Shown: piece after piece, positions 56,441 to 64,000 of the stretch
Layout: each line of letters starts with the position of its first letter
Numbering within the stretch: position 1 is the first letter of the stretch
From: JACVRW01 sp963751835
GTDB lineage: Bacteria; Actinomycetota; Thermoleophilia; Solirubrobacterales; Thermoleophilaceae
Direction: 5' to 3'
NCBI GenBank assembly: GCA_963751835.1
Contig: CAVVWD010000030.1
Span: 1-64,000, forward strand
Length of the DNA: 64,000 bases
Translations under genes and position numbers: made by a program
Notes under the pieces: model-generated
Seen by the model: only the letters and a program-made list of their open reading frames with translations
What the model was told of the DNA's origin: nothing
Databases searched by the model: none

Positions 56441-56820
56441 CGCGCCGCCGTCGCTTCCCGTTGGGCAGTCTGCACCGGGTCGGTCTCCGCCGGCCGAGCC
56501 AGGGCTGGGGAAGGGTGTGTGGGACAGCGGCCGGTGTGACTCTCTCTCGGCAAACCATCTTCGGCCGATCCCCGGGGTTGCCGAATATGCATCGGCACCG
56601 GGGCAGCCCCAACGCCTGACCCGATGCCACCGTGCTGACTTTTCCCGCTCCTGGCGGTCAAAGTCAGGAAAGCTCGCGCTTCCCCGAGCACAGCCGCCGA
56701 ACGATCGTCGATCACGTCCGGCGAGCCGCACCTGAGGAGCAACACCCTCTTCCCCAGCCCATACACGAGACCGACCCGGCGCCACCACCATTCAAAAGAG
56801 GAAAGCGACGGGGGCGCGCT
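56441..56820. other. 380-base intergenic region between convergent genes
   Basis: No credible coding sequence in any frame. Two short inverted repeats were seen: ctgacttt (56635-56642) with aaagtcag (56660-56667), and ttcggc (56560-56565) with gccgaa (56580-56585). Either could be part of a termination signal for the genes converging here, but neither is followed by a clear T-run. GC content appears somewhat lower than in the flanking genes. Confidence 0.35.
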
Positions 56821-57369
56821 CTAGCGCCGCGCGAGCGCCAGCAGCGTCCCGGACCGGCGCCGCAGCGAGTCCAGCTCGAAGCCGAGCTCCTCGAGCAGCC
56901 GGCGGAGCGACCGCCGCGTGAGCATCCGCAGGTGCGGCGAGAGCGGATCCGGCGGGCGGACGAGCGGCGGCGCCGCGGGCGTGGTGAGCGCGAGCCTGCC
57001 GCCGGGGCGCAGCACGCGGCGGATCTCCGAGAGCAGCAGCTGTACGTCCCGCACGTGCTCAATGGTCTCCGCGCAGAGCACGAGATCGAACGCCGAGTCC
57101 CCGAGCGGGAACGGGCTGTCGGGATCGAGCTCCACGACCTCGGCTTCCGGCAGCCTGGCGCGGGCACGCTCGAGCGCCACGCGCGACACGTCGGCGACGG
57201 TCAGCTCGCCGGCGTCCAGCGCCGCGCTGAGCCGGCCGTCGCCGCAGCCCACGTCCAGCGCGCGCTCCACGCGGCCGAGCCCCTGGACGAACTCCGCGAG
57301 CACCCGCGGCGGCGGGCCCGGATCGTCGGGTACCAGCTCCCAGAGCTCATCGTCGTAGCGGCTCGCCAT
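56821..57369 (-). CDS. Small class I SAM-dependent methyltransferase
   Basis: Intact, 182 residues from ATG 57369. ALDVGCGDGRLSAALDAGEL (motif I), VADVSRVALERARARLPEAE, FDLVLCAETIEHVRDVQLLL, IRRVLRPGGRLALTTPAAPP, then LSPHLRMLTRRSLRRLLEEL, which is typical of the Methyltransf_11 proteins that accompany GT genes. Starts four bases after the stop of the upstream methyltransferase, so it is the last gene of a three-gene reverse-strand operon (sugar transferase, methyltransferase, methyltransferase). Confidence 0.83.
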   Translation of the reverse strand: MASRYDDELWELVPDDPGPPPRVLAEFVQGLGRVERALDVGCGDGRLSAALDAGELTVADVSRVALERARARLPEAEVVELDPDSPFPLGDSAFDLVLCAETIEHVRDVQLLLSEIRRVLRPGGRLALTTPAAPPLVRPPDPLSPHLRMLTRRSLRRLLEELGFELDSLRRRSGTLLALARR

Positions 57370-57373
57370 CCGG

Positions 57374-58084
57374 TCAGGAGCGCGCGATCAGGAGCAGCGT
57401 GTGCCCGAAGGGCGCCGCCCGCGGCCGCGAGCCGAGCGGGTCGAGGCGGTGGAGCGTCCGCTGCGCGGACACGGGCAGCCGCCGCCAGCCGTAGGTGAGC
57501 GCGTGCAGCTCGGCGGAGAGCCCGGCGGCGAGCGCACCGGCCACCAGCGCGCGCGGGGAGAGCGGGATGTCGTCGGGCGTGCCATGGGCCAGCACCCCGA
57601 GCCCCGCCCGGTTGGCGACGGCGAGGCCGGCCCCGACGGGATGCCACGCGCCCGGCTCGACCGCCACCAGCGCTCCGCCCGGCCGCAGCAGGCGCGCCGC
57701 CTCCTCGAACACCGGTTGAAGCGAGCCCTGGTAGGCGATGTGGTGGAGCACGAGCCGGTAGAGCAGCACGTCGAACGAGCCCGGCGGATAGGGCAGCTCG
57801 CCCGCGCGGCCGACGCGCCCGGCGTCGAGCTCGCCGTTCGCGAGCAGCGTCGCGATCATGCCCTCGTCGAGGTCCACGCCCGTCATCCGGAAGGCGGGCT
57901 TGGGGAACAGGTGGCGGCCCGGGTGCCAGCCGCAGCCGACGGAGAGCACGTCGCCGCCGGTCAGGGCGAGGCTGCGGTCGAGGATCTCGCGCTCGCGGCG
58001 CATCTCCTGGTCGTAGTGGACCTGGAGCGTGTCCGCGTTCGTGAGGCGGTCGAGGAGGTTTTCCGCCCGGTAGGGCTCGCTCAC
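57374..58084 (-). CDS. Class I SAM-dependent methyltransferase
   Basis: Intact, 236 residues from GTG 58084, which overlaps the stop of the sugar transferase (GTGA). The first 40 residues (LLDRLTNADTLQVHYDQEMR) are helical; then DVLSVGCGWHPGRHLFPKPA (motif I), MTGVDLDEGMIATLLANGEL, FDVLLYRLVLHHIAYQGSLQ and LLRPGGALVAVEPGAWHPVG. It has a helical insertion after the core (SPRALVAGALAAGLSAELHA), a cap found in several sugar and lipid methyltransferases. Acts on an unknown glycan or lipid intermediate. Confidence 0.82.
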   Translation of the reverse strand: MSEPYRAENLLDRLTNADTLQVHYDQEMRREREILDRSLALTGGDVLSVGCGWHPGRHLFPKPAFRMTGVDLDEGMIATLLANGELDAGRVGRAGELPYPPGSFDVLLYRLVLHHIAYQGSLQPVFEEAARLLRPGGALVAVEPGAWHPVGAGLAVANRAGLGVLAHGTPDDIPLSPRALVAGALAAGLSAELHALTYGWRRLPVSAQRTLHRLDPLGSRPRAAPFGHTLLLIARS

Positions 58085-59571
58085 CACGCCCCCCGCGCCC
58101 GGATGACCGCGGGGATCGTCTTGACCAGGATGGTCAGGTCGAGGAAGACCGACCAGCGCTCGAGGTAGAGGAAGTCGAGCCGGACCAGCTCGTCGAAGTC
58201 GAGCTCCGAGCGCCCGGACACCTGCCACAGCCCGGTCATCCCGGGCAGCACGAGGTAGCGCTTGCGGTGCCAGGGCTCGAGCCGGTCGAAGTCGCGCTTC
58301 GGTAGCGGCCGCGGGCCGACCAGCGACATCTCGCCGCGCAGCACGTTGAAGAGCTGGGGCAGCTCGTCAAGCGACCAGCGCCGCAGGAATCGCCCGACCC
58401 CCGTGACCCGCGGGTCGGCGCGGATCTTGAAGATGGCTCCGCTGCGCTCGTTCTTGGACTCGAGATCGTCCTGCAGCTGCTCGGCCCCGCTCACCATCGT
58501 GCGGAACTTGAGGCACGCGAACGCCTTGCCGCCGATTCCCGGCCGCATCGACCGGTAGAGCACCGGCCCGCGCGAGGTCAGCTTGATCGCCAGCGCCGCA
58601 AGGCCCATCAGCGGCGCCAGCACCACGAGCAGCAGCACGGCGCCGATCAGGTCGAAGCTGCGCTTGACGGCGAAGTCGACGCCCTCGAACACGGGCGGCT
58701 TGAGCTCGAAGAGGGGCAGCGCCTGCCCGGGCACGAACTCGACGCGATCCATGAGGATCTCCATCGTCGACGGCGCCACCCGCACACGCACGCCGTGGTC
58801 GTGGCAACGGTCGACGAGCTCGACGGCCTCCTCCTGTGGGAAGTCCGGGTCGGCGATCAGCACCTCGTCGATCGAGTCGAAGTGCCGCTCGAGCTGCTCG
58901 AGCGAGCGGAAGTCGCGCAGTCCGTTCATCAATGCCACGGGGCTCCGGGCGACGAAGCCGTAGGGCTCGATCTCACGGCTGTCGCGGAGCACGTGCGATA
59001 CGGCTTGGATGTTCGAGCCCGAGCCCACCAGCACCGCGCGGCGCCGGTAGCCCGCCGCGCGCAGCACGGCGCCGCTCGCCTTCTCGAACAGCCAGCGCAG
59101 CGACGACACGTAGATCACCGCGAAGAACAGCGAGCTGTAGAAGATGTAGTACGACTGGAAGTTCTCCCCCTCGATCGTCGCGTAGACGAGCACGACCAGC
59201 GTTACCTGGAAGAGTGAGGCGATCACCTTGGCCGACCCGGGCCGCAGGGCACGCTCGCGGTAGAGCCCGGAGCGCGCGAACAGCAGGAGCATCACCAGCC
59301 CGCCGAGCGGGAAGTAGTCCTTGGCCTGGCCCCACATCTGGCCGACCTGGTCCGGGCTCGTGATGGCGGCCTTTACGAGGAGCGCCGTGTAGATCGCGAG
59401 GAGAAGGCCGCCCAGGTCGAGCGCGCTGAGCGTGAGAATGCGGGCGAGCGCGCGCAGCGTGTCGAAGCGCAGGATGCCGCTGAGGAGCGGCCTGCCCGCG
59501 CGCACATCCCGTTCAGGCAGGCCGGCGGGCTCGACCTCACGCAGCTCTTTGATCAGGGGGCCATTCGCCAT
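58081..59571 (-). CDS. Polyprenyl-phosphate glycosylphosphotransferase (initiating sugar transferase)
   Basis: Intact, 496 residues from ATG 59571. Four to five N-terminal helices (LSALDLGGLLLAIYTALLVK, GGLVMLLLFARSGLYRERAL, VIASLFQVTLVVLVYATIEG) lead to a Rossmann-like middle domain (RRRAVLVGSGSNIQAVSHVL). The C-terminal bacterial sugar-transferase domain carries KRSFDLIGAVLLLVVLAPLM, RPGIGGKAFACLKFRTMVSG, RWSLDELPQLFNVLRGEMSL and VGPRPLPKRDFDRLEPWHRK followed by PGMTGLWQVSGRSELDFDEL. It puts the first sugar-1-phosphate on undecaprenyl phosphate and so probably starts the glycan made by this region. First gene of the 59.6-56.8 kb operon. Confidence 0.9.
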   Translation of the reverse strand: MANGPLIKELREVEPAGLPERDVRAGRPLLSGILRFDTLRALARILTLSALDLGGLLLAIYTALLVKAAITSPDQVGQMWGQAKDYFPLGGLVMLLLFARSGLYRERALRPGSAKVIASLFQVTLVVLVYATIEGENFQSYYIFYSSLFFAVIYVSSLRWLFEKASGAVLRAAGYRRRAVLVGSGSNIQAVSHVLRDSREIEPYGFVARSPVALMNGLRDFRSLEQLERHFDSIDEVLIADPDFPQEEAVELVDRCHDHGVRVRVAPSTMEILMDRVEFVPGQALPLFELKPPVFEGVDFAVKRSFDLIGAVLLLVVLAPLMGLAALAIKLTSRGPVLYRSMRPGIGGKAFACLKFRTMVSGAEQLQDDLESKNERSGAIFKIRADPRVTGVGRFLRRWSLDELPQLFNVLRGEMSLVGPRPLPKRDFDRLEPWHRKRYLVLPGMTGLWQVSGRSELDFDELVRLDFLYLERWSVFLDLTILVKTIPAVIRARGAW

Positions 59572-59644
59572 TCAGCTCGTCTCGGTCCGCAGGAAGTAAA
59601 CAGACCAGCGGCGCCAATGTAGCGGCCGACGCCGCGGAAGACGA

Positions 59645-59707
59645 CCGGAGGCCGCCCGCTTGCGCGGACGGCCTCCGGGGTTCGCTCCGGCGGGAGAGCC
59701 TCCCGCC
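59645..59707 (-). terminator. Two adjacent GC hairpins after the calcium-binding protein gene
   Basis: Hairpin 1: ccggaggccgcccg (59645-59658) and cggacggcctccgg (59665-59678), 13 of 14 pairs, 6-base loop. Hairpin 2: ggcgggag (59689-59696) and ctcccgcc (59700-59707), 3-base loop. Both lie just beyond the stop of the - strand gene at 59726 and before the divergently placed sugar-transferase start at 59571. No T-run is visible. Confidence 0.55.
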
Positions 59708-59725
59708 GACCCTGCCTGGACCCGA

Positions 59726-61873
59726 CTAGGGCTTCAGTCGAAGCGGCGTTTTCGTACGCCAGCCGTTCTTGGCGGCGTCCTTGGCGTCGATCCGGAGCTG
59801 GACCTTGAGGCCCTTCTTCGGAGCCTTCGCCAGCAGACGAAGGCCGCGCTTGTTGAGCTTGAGACGCACGGTCTTCGTCTTCTTCTTGCCCATCTTGAAC
59901 TTCGCGCCGGCGATCTTCTTGCCGTCGTACCGCAGCAACGCGAGGCCGCTGCAGCCCTTGGTCGCCACGCAACGGAAGGTCAGCGCCGCAACGCCGCCCG
60001 CCACGTTCACCGACTTGGCGGACACCTTGACCTTGAGCGCGCCGCCGAAGACGATCTCGCAGCCACGCACGGTGTCACGCCGGTCGACGAACGCAAGGTC
60101 GAAGCCGCCGTCGCACTCCACCTGGTCGGCTGCCCCGTCGAGGGAGCGGATCAGGTCGCTGCCCTTGCCGCCCGACAGCAGGTCCTCGCCGTCGGTGCCC
60201 TTGATCCGGTCCCTGCCGTCCTGGCCGTTGAACGTGCTGTCGATCAGCCCGGCCAGGCCCTTCGAGCCCTTGATCACATCGTTGTCGTCGCCGGCGTTGA
60301 GCACCAGGTTCTCGCTGGTGGCGATGTCGATGCTGAACGGCGCGAGGAACGTCGAGTTCGGCTGCACGCGGTTGAACGCCACGCGCCCGGGAGTTGCCGA
60401 GGGCGTGACCTCGAACTTCTCCTTGCCGCCGCCGTTGACCACGACGGTGTCGTTGTCGGGGCCGCCCTCGTTGATGTCGTCGTCATCACCGGGGTTCCAT
60501 GTCATCGTGTCGTTCCCGGAGCCGCCGCGCACGTCGTCCTGGGTGAACAGCGGGTTGTCGTCGGCGGCGATCTGGTCGTCGCCGGGTCCGGCGTCGATCA
60601 GGTCAGCGTTGTCGCTGCCGTCGATCACGTCGTTGCCGTCGCCGCCCTCGATGTCGAGCGTGAACGCGAGTGCGGCGAGACCTGCCGCGGCGTTGATGAT
60701 GTCGTCGCCGCCCGCGGCGTTCAGGTCGAGCCGCTCGGTGTCATCGGAGATGTCGACCTTGAACGGCGCCAGGGTGAAGCTCGGGTCCGGCTGCTCGCGC
60801 TCGAACAAAACGCGTCCCGGCTTCAACGGATCGGGGTGAGGCGCGACCTTGAACTGCTCCTTGACGCCGCCGCCGTTGACCTCCGACGTGTCGTGGCCGG
60901 GGCCACCCTCGTTGATGTCGTCGTCGTCGCCGCCGTTCCAAACCATTACGTCGTCGCCACCCTCGCCGCGCATGTCGTCGAACGTGTTCAGCGGGTTGTC
61001 GTCGCCGATGATGCGGTCGTGGCCCTCGCCGCCCTTGAGCAGGTCGGCGCCGTCCCCGCCGTCGATGACGTCGTTGCCGTCGCCGCCGTCGATGTCGAGC
61101 GCGAACTGGAGCGCGTCCAGCCCGGCCAGCGAATTGATGATGTCGTCGCCGCCCGCGGCGTTCAGGTCGAGCCGCTCGGTGTCATCGGAGATGTCGACCT
61201 TGAACGGCGCCAGGGTGAAGCTCGGGTCCGGCTGCTCGCGCTCGAACAAAACGCGTCCCGGCTTCAACGGATCGGGGTGAGGCGCGACCTTGAACTGCTC
61301 CTTGACGCCGCCGCCGTTGACCTCCGACGTGTCGTGGCCGGGGCCACCCTCGTTGATGTCGTCGTCGTCGCCGCCGTTCCAAACCATTACGTCGTCGCCA
61401 CCCTCGCCGCGCATGTCGTCAAACGTGTTCAGCGGGTTGTCGTCGCCGATGATGCGGTCGTGGCCCTCGCCGCCCTTGAGCAGGTCGGCGAGCTTGCTGC
61501 CGGTGATTGTGTCGTTGCCGCCGCCGCCGTCGACCGTGACGGGCGTCTGCACGCCGAAGACCGGGTCGCTTACGCCGCTCAGGTCGATGATGTTGTTGCC
61601 GCCGTCGCCGGTCACCTGGATCGAGGTGATGCTGGAGGCGGCGACCGCCGCCCCACCGCCTGGATTCCCACCATTGATCTTGACGTCGCCGTTGGCATCG
61701 CTGGTGATCGTGACCGCGTCACCCGCGTCGGTCGTAACGGTCAGGGCGCCTGCGGCGTTGACCGTCGACGTCACGGTGGCGCTCGCCACGCCGGGGAATG
61801 CCAGGAGCGCCGCCACCGCGGCGCCTGCAAAGAGGCCCAGACGGCCTCTCGAGTCTCGCTTTCGTCGTGCCAC
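59726..61873 (-). CDS. Secreted RTX-like (hemolysin-type) calcium-binding repeat protein
   Basis: GTG 61873 is preferred over upstream ATG 61909 because AAGGAG lies a few bases before it and the first residues then form a signal peptide (LGLFAGAAVAALLAFPGVAS, cleavage near A-S-A). 715 residues. Nonapeptide GGxGxDxUx units occur throughout (GGGGNDTITG, GGEGHDRIIGDDNPL, GGDGNDVIDG, GAGDDQIAAD, GGSGNDTMTW), interrupted by beta-rich spacers. Three larger repeat blocks are visible; two are almost identical (see repeat). The C-terminal 110 residues form a Lys/Leu-rich beta-sandwich (RLKLNKRGLRLLAKAPKKGL), a module I associate with Thermoleophilia cell-surface proteins. Probably exported by Sec and folded by Ca2+. 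No relation to the glycan genes is evident. Confidence 0.83.
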   Translation of the reverse strand: MARRKRDSRGRLGLFAGAAVAALLAFPGVASATVTSTVNAAGALTVTTDAGDAVTITSDANGDVKINGGNPGGGAAVAASSITSIQVTGDGGNNIIDLSGVSDPVFGVQTPVTVDGGGGNDTITGSKLADLLKGGEGHDRIIGDDNPLNTFDDMRGEGGDDVMVWNGGDDDDINEGGPGHDTSEVNGGGVKEQFKVAPHPDPLKPGRVLFEREQPDPSFTLAPFKVDISDDTERLDLNAAGGDDIINSLAGLDALQFALDIDGGDGNDVIDGGDGADLLKGGEGHDRIIGDDNPLNTFDDMRGEGGDDVMVWNGGDDDDINEGGPGHDTSEVNGGGVKEQFKVAPHPDPLKPGRVLFEREQPDPSFTLAPFKVDISDDTERLDLNAAGGDDIINAAAGLAALAFTLDIEGGDGNDVIDGSDNADLIDAGPGDDQIAADDNPLFTQDDVRGGSGNDTMTWNPGDDDDINEGGPDNDTVVVNGGGKEKFEVTPSATPGRVAFNRVQPNSTFLAPFSIDIATSENLVLNAGDDNDVIKGSKGLAGLIDSTFNGQDGRDRIKGTDGEDLLSGGKGSDLIRSLDGAADQVECDGGFDLAFVDRRDTVRGCEIVFGGALKVKVSAKSVNVAGGVAALTFRCVATKGCSGLALLRYDGKKIAGAKFKMGKKKTKTVRLKLNKRGLRLLAKAPKKGLKVQLRIDAKDAAKNGWRTKTPLRLKP
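60693..61490 (-). repeat. Two near-identical 358-bp direct repeats, 441 bp apart, inside the RTX-like gene
   Basis: 60693-61050 and 61134-61491 match almost base for base; the only difference I found is G60980 versus A61421. The unit and its spacer are 147 codons, so the reading frame is kept. The protein block includes RIIGDDNPLNTFDDMRGEGG, DINEGGPGHDTSEVNGGGVK and DLNAAGGDDIIN. Flanking sequences before and after the identical part diverge. Synonymous positions are the same too, so the duplication is recent or maintained by gene conversion. Confidence 0.85.
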
Positions 61874-61996
61874 TTCCACTCCTTGGGTTGATCGGGGTCC
61901 TGAGGCCATGGACGACGAGGCGGCGGCTGTATTCCCGCTCTGTGACCGACCTCACAGGACAGAACCGGGGGGCTCGGGTTAGCTAGGGCGGCGGGA

Positions 61997-62404
61997 ATGA
62001 ACTACTTCGATACGTTGATCGCGGTTGCCGACGATTGCCCGGTCTCATCGGGGGTGAAGCCGGGGGCGGGGGGCGAGAGGGTCGCGCAGGTGCAGTACGA
62101 GCTGCTCGCGGGCCGGCCACATGAGCTCACACAGGAGGACGTGCTGTTCGAGTCCTGGCTTGCCCGCCAGGACCTGCCCGACGAGCTGTCCGAGGACGAC
62201 CGCGAGCGCCTGCGCCAGGACTTCCTCTCAAAGCCCCAGGCCTCGCTGCGCTCCTCCCCCTTACCGAGGCGCTACGGCTGGGGCCTTCTCTTCGACGCCG
62301 AGGGCAAGGTCGCCCTGTGCCCGATGGAGTCCGAGGAGTACCGGCACCTGACCGGCGAGGGCCACATGGAAGTGCTCAGGGCGCTGGGATCGAGCCGGGG
62401 CTGA
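61997..62404 (+). CDS. DUF6157 family protein
   Basis: Intact, 135 residues from ATG 61997. MNYFDTLIAVADDCPVSSGV is the characteristic start of this conserved family of unknown function. It continues VAQVQYELLAGRPHELTQED, VLFESWLARQ, LSEDDRERLRQDFLSKPQAS and LRSSPLPRRYGWGLLFDAEG, with the typical P-MES-EYR end (CPMESEEYRHLT). The family is small, cytoplasmic and of unknown role. It is divergent from the RTX-like gene, with 123 bases between the starts, and is followed by the nuclease-like gene after 12 bases. Confidence 0.78.
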   Translation: MNYFDTLIAVADDCPVSSGVKPGAGGERVAQVQYELLAGRPHELTQEDVLFESWLARQDLPDELSEDDRERLRQDFLSKPQASLRSSPLPRRYGWGLLFDAEGKVALCPMESEEYRHLTGEGHMEVLRALGSSRG

Positions 62405-62416
62405 GAAGCTGGCGGG

Positions 62417-63371
62417 ATGGCGCGCGCCATCCGCAAGACCACAGAGGGCTTCTCGATCGGATTCGCACGACTGGGACGCCGCGGCGAGGGGCGCGGGAGC
62501 CCCGGGCAGCAGATCTACGACGGCGACACGGCCAACGTCGAGGCCGACGGCAACCTGGGCGTGCGGCTGCTCGGCGTGGACGCCCCCGAGCTCGCGTTCA
62601 CGCTTCCTGAGGCGGCCGCCGAGGCGGTCGACCGCCGGCCGGGCGAGCGCTTCGTTTCCCTGAGCGACGAGCGCTGGGAGCGTTTCCTCTCCGACCCGTT
62701 CCGCGACGGCCCTCCGCCGCGCCTGCGCCGCGAGTTGCGCGAGCACCTGGAGCCGAAGCTCGGACCGGGCTGCGCGGCCAACCACCTGGGCTTCGCGCAG
62801 GCGGCCAAGCGCGCTCTGCGAGCGGAGGTCGAGGGGGACCTCGCCGAGCTGGGCCAGACGCGCGACGAGTTCCGCTTCTTCATGGCCTTCGCCAGTGAGG
62901 TGATCGACGGCTACGGGCGGCTGCTGTGCTACCTCAACCGCGACCAGCCGCGCCCGCCGCGGCCACCCTCGTACAACGAGCGGCTGCTCGTGGCGGGAGC
63001 CGTCCTGCCCTACTTCATCTGGCCGAACGTGGACCCGTTCCGCACGCAGGCCTCGCTCGTCGCGGCCGTGCCGCGCCCAGGGGCCGCGCCGCCGCTGCGC
63101 TCGGAGCGGGCTGCGGTGGCGGACGCACGCGAGCGGCGCCTCGGGGTCTGGGGCGGGGACGAGCCGCTGCGGCTGCTCCCCTTCGAGCTGCGCTACCTCG
63201 CCCGGCTCGGCCCGCCCGACCGCTGGGTGCTCGACCTGGCGGCCCGCGACGACCGCCTGCTCGCGCCCGCAGCTCTACCCGCGCATCGAGCGGCCCGAGG
63301 ACAGACTGTTCGTGGGCGAGGCGTTCGTGCCGCTGTTCCTGTCGCGCGGCTGGCGCGCCGTGCGCTCCTAG
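62417..63371 (+). CDS. Staphylococcal-nuclease-like (TNase fold) protein with a large insertion (one frameshift)
   Basis: ATG 62417 opens a 318-codon reading frame. QIYDGDTANVEADG (DGDT, residues 35-38) and GVRLLGVDAPELAF (R50, D55 and E58) match the Ca2+/catalytic strand of staphylococcal nuclease. The second catalytic arginine region appears as EVIDGYGRLLCYLNRDQ (R168), then NERLLVAGAVLPYFIWPN, matching the family's DKYGRGLAY...NEALV segment. About 105 residues (65-165) separate the halves, against about 45 in the classic enzyme. An extra base near 63271 shifts the frame; the restored end reads QLYPRIERPEDRLFVGEAFV to TAG 63371. No signal peptide, so it is probably cytoplasmic. Substrate unknown. 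Confidence 0.68.
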
Positions 63372-63451
63372 CGCGCCGACGAAAAGTCCGCAACTTGCGG
63401 CATGGGTGGTCGCGGGCGGGGGCGAGCCGTAGCAGGATCCCGCCTCACGCC

Positions 63452-64000
63452 GTGCAAATGCTGAAACGAGGGAGCCGGCCCGGGCGGGGCGCGATCGACG
63501 AGGCGGCACTCGGCCTGGCCATCCGCCACGGCGCACAGATCCTCGCCACGGCCCGGCGCTACGCAGCCACCCCCGAGGACGCCGAGGACGCCTACCAGCG
63601 CGGACTCGAGATCCTGCTCACCAAGGCGCCGACCACGCGCGAGGAGGAGCTCGTCCCGTGGCTGAAGACAGTGGTCAAGCACGAGGCGTTCGCGTTGCGC
63701 CGTCAGCGCGAGCGCCACTCGCCGGTCACGAACGACGGCCGCCTCGGCGACCGCGCCACGCCGCCCGCGATCACCCACGACCAGGCCGAGCGGCTCGAGA
63801 CGCTGAGCCAGGGCGCTGAGGCGCTCGGCAAGCTCAAGCCGCACGAGATCCGCGCGCTGCTGCTCAAGGCGGAGGGCTACACGTACCGCGAGATCTGCGA
63901 GCTGACCGGCTGGTCATACACGAAGGTGAATCGCCTTTTGACCGAGGGCCGGCAGGCCTTCCTGCGCCGCGTGGCCGCGATTCAGGGCGGCGGTGAGTGC
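63452..64000 (+). CDS. Sigma-70-family RNA polymerase sigma factor (3' end beyond window)
   Basis: GTG 63452 or ATG 63458; the frame is still open at base 64000. Region 2: EAALGLAIRHGAQILATARR and EDAEDAYQRGLEILLT, with the DAYQRG core helix that binds core RNA polymerase, and ELVPWLKTVVKHEAFALRRQ (region 2.4-like). Region 4: LGKLKPHEIRALLLKAEGYT and YREICELTGWSYTKVNRLLT, a helix-turn-helix for the -35 element, followed by EGRQAFLRRV. The compact two-region design fits ECF-like factors. It is the first gene after the nuclease with an 80-base gap and no recognisable anti-sigma gene within the window. Confidence 0.82.
   Translation, partial: MQMLKRGSRPGRGAIDEAALGLAIRHGAQILATARRYAATPEDAEDAYQRGLEILLTKAPTTREEELVPWLKTVVKHEAFALRRQRERHSPVTNDGRLGDRATPPAITHDQAERLETLSQGAEALGKLKPHEIRALLLKAEGYTYREICELTGWSYTKVNRLLTEGRQAFLRRVAAIQGGGEC

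Noticed and set aside
56560..56667. Inverted repeats as a riboswitch or small RNA in the 380-base gap
   Set aside because: Arms are only 6 and 8 bases and no known consensus fits; kept as a note under the intergenic entry.
59660..61891. Long open frame (743 codons) on the + strand opposite the RTX-like gene
   Set aside because: It mirrors the repeat protein, has Val/Leu/Asp composition expected from the antisense of GGDGND codons and no family features.
1..64000. CRISPR array, tRNA, rRNA, transposase or phage integrase
   Set aside because: No regularly spaced repeats, no cloverleaf or rRNA-like sequence, and no transposase or recombinase motifs were seen by eye; a dedicated tRNA/rRNA search was not possible.
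1..64000. Many CTCGAG palindromes as a restriction or regulatory motif
   Set aside because: They are explained by frequent Leu-Glu and Ser-Ser codon pairs (ctc-gag) in high-GC coding sequence.

Overview
High-GC bacterial DNA carrying one very large surface-polysaccharide biosynthesis region (about 1-59.6 kb), followed by a secreted calcium-binding repeat protein and three unrelated genes. The GC richness, the frequent GTG starts with 4-bp GTGA/ATGA overlaps, and the Lys/Leu-rich C-terminal module of the repeat protein (ending in a DAAKNG-type motif) remind me of Thermoleophilia/Solirubrobacterales (Actinomycetota). That placement is inference from memory, not a search.

Layout. 1-3.3 kb: the 3' part of a large, multiply broken membrane protein, then remnants of a GHMP sugar kinase and an SDR epimerase. 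3.3-8.3 kb: two paralogous glycosyltransferases (GTs), the second fused to a methyltransferase-like domain. 8.3-18.2 kb: a reverse-strand double GT, methyltransferases, a Wzm/Wzt-type ABC exporter, and a GT2 plus GT4 pair. 18.2-35.4 kb: mostly reverse-strand GTs, FkbM and other methyltransferases, a DUF2142 membrane protein and a flippase. 35.4-47.3 kb: sugar-nucleotide genes (gmd interrupted by an intein, rfbC, a UDP-sugar dehydrogenase, two SDR genes, a Gfo/Idh/MocA dehydrogenase, a DegT aminotransferase), a second flippase and a WecG/TagA-family GT. 47.3-59.6 kb: more GTs, an O-antigen-ligase/TPR protein, two methyltransferases and the membrane phosphoglycosyltransferase that probably starts chain synthesis. 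59.7-64 kb: the RTX-like secreted protein, a DUF6157 protein, a nuclease-like protein and the start of a sigma factor.

How the genes work together (inference): the 58.1-59.6 kb sugar transferase loads the first sugar on the lipid carrier. About twenty GTs extend the chain with GDP-deoxyhexose and UDP-sugar derivatives made by the 36-47 kb genes. About twelve methyltransferase domains decorate it. Export could use the ABC transporter (12.7-14.8 kb) or either flippase, and the O-antigen-ligase-like protein finishes it. No rRNA, tRNA, CRISPR array or transposase was seen.

Important caveat: many genes are broken by single-base frameshifts. Those I could phase on the + strand are nearly all one-base insertions, and they are very uneven in density (heavy at 0-28 kb, sparse at 28-32 and 41-55 kb). 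That looks like an insertion-prone sequence consensus rather than real decay. For such genes I give the whole reconstructed span and name the break points. The most interesting single element is the 341-codon LAGLIDADG-containing intein in Gmd (36602-37625).
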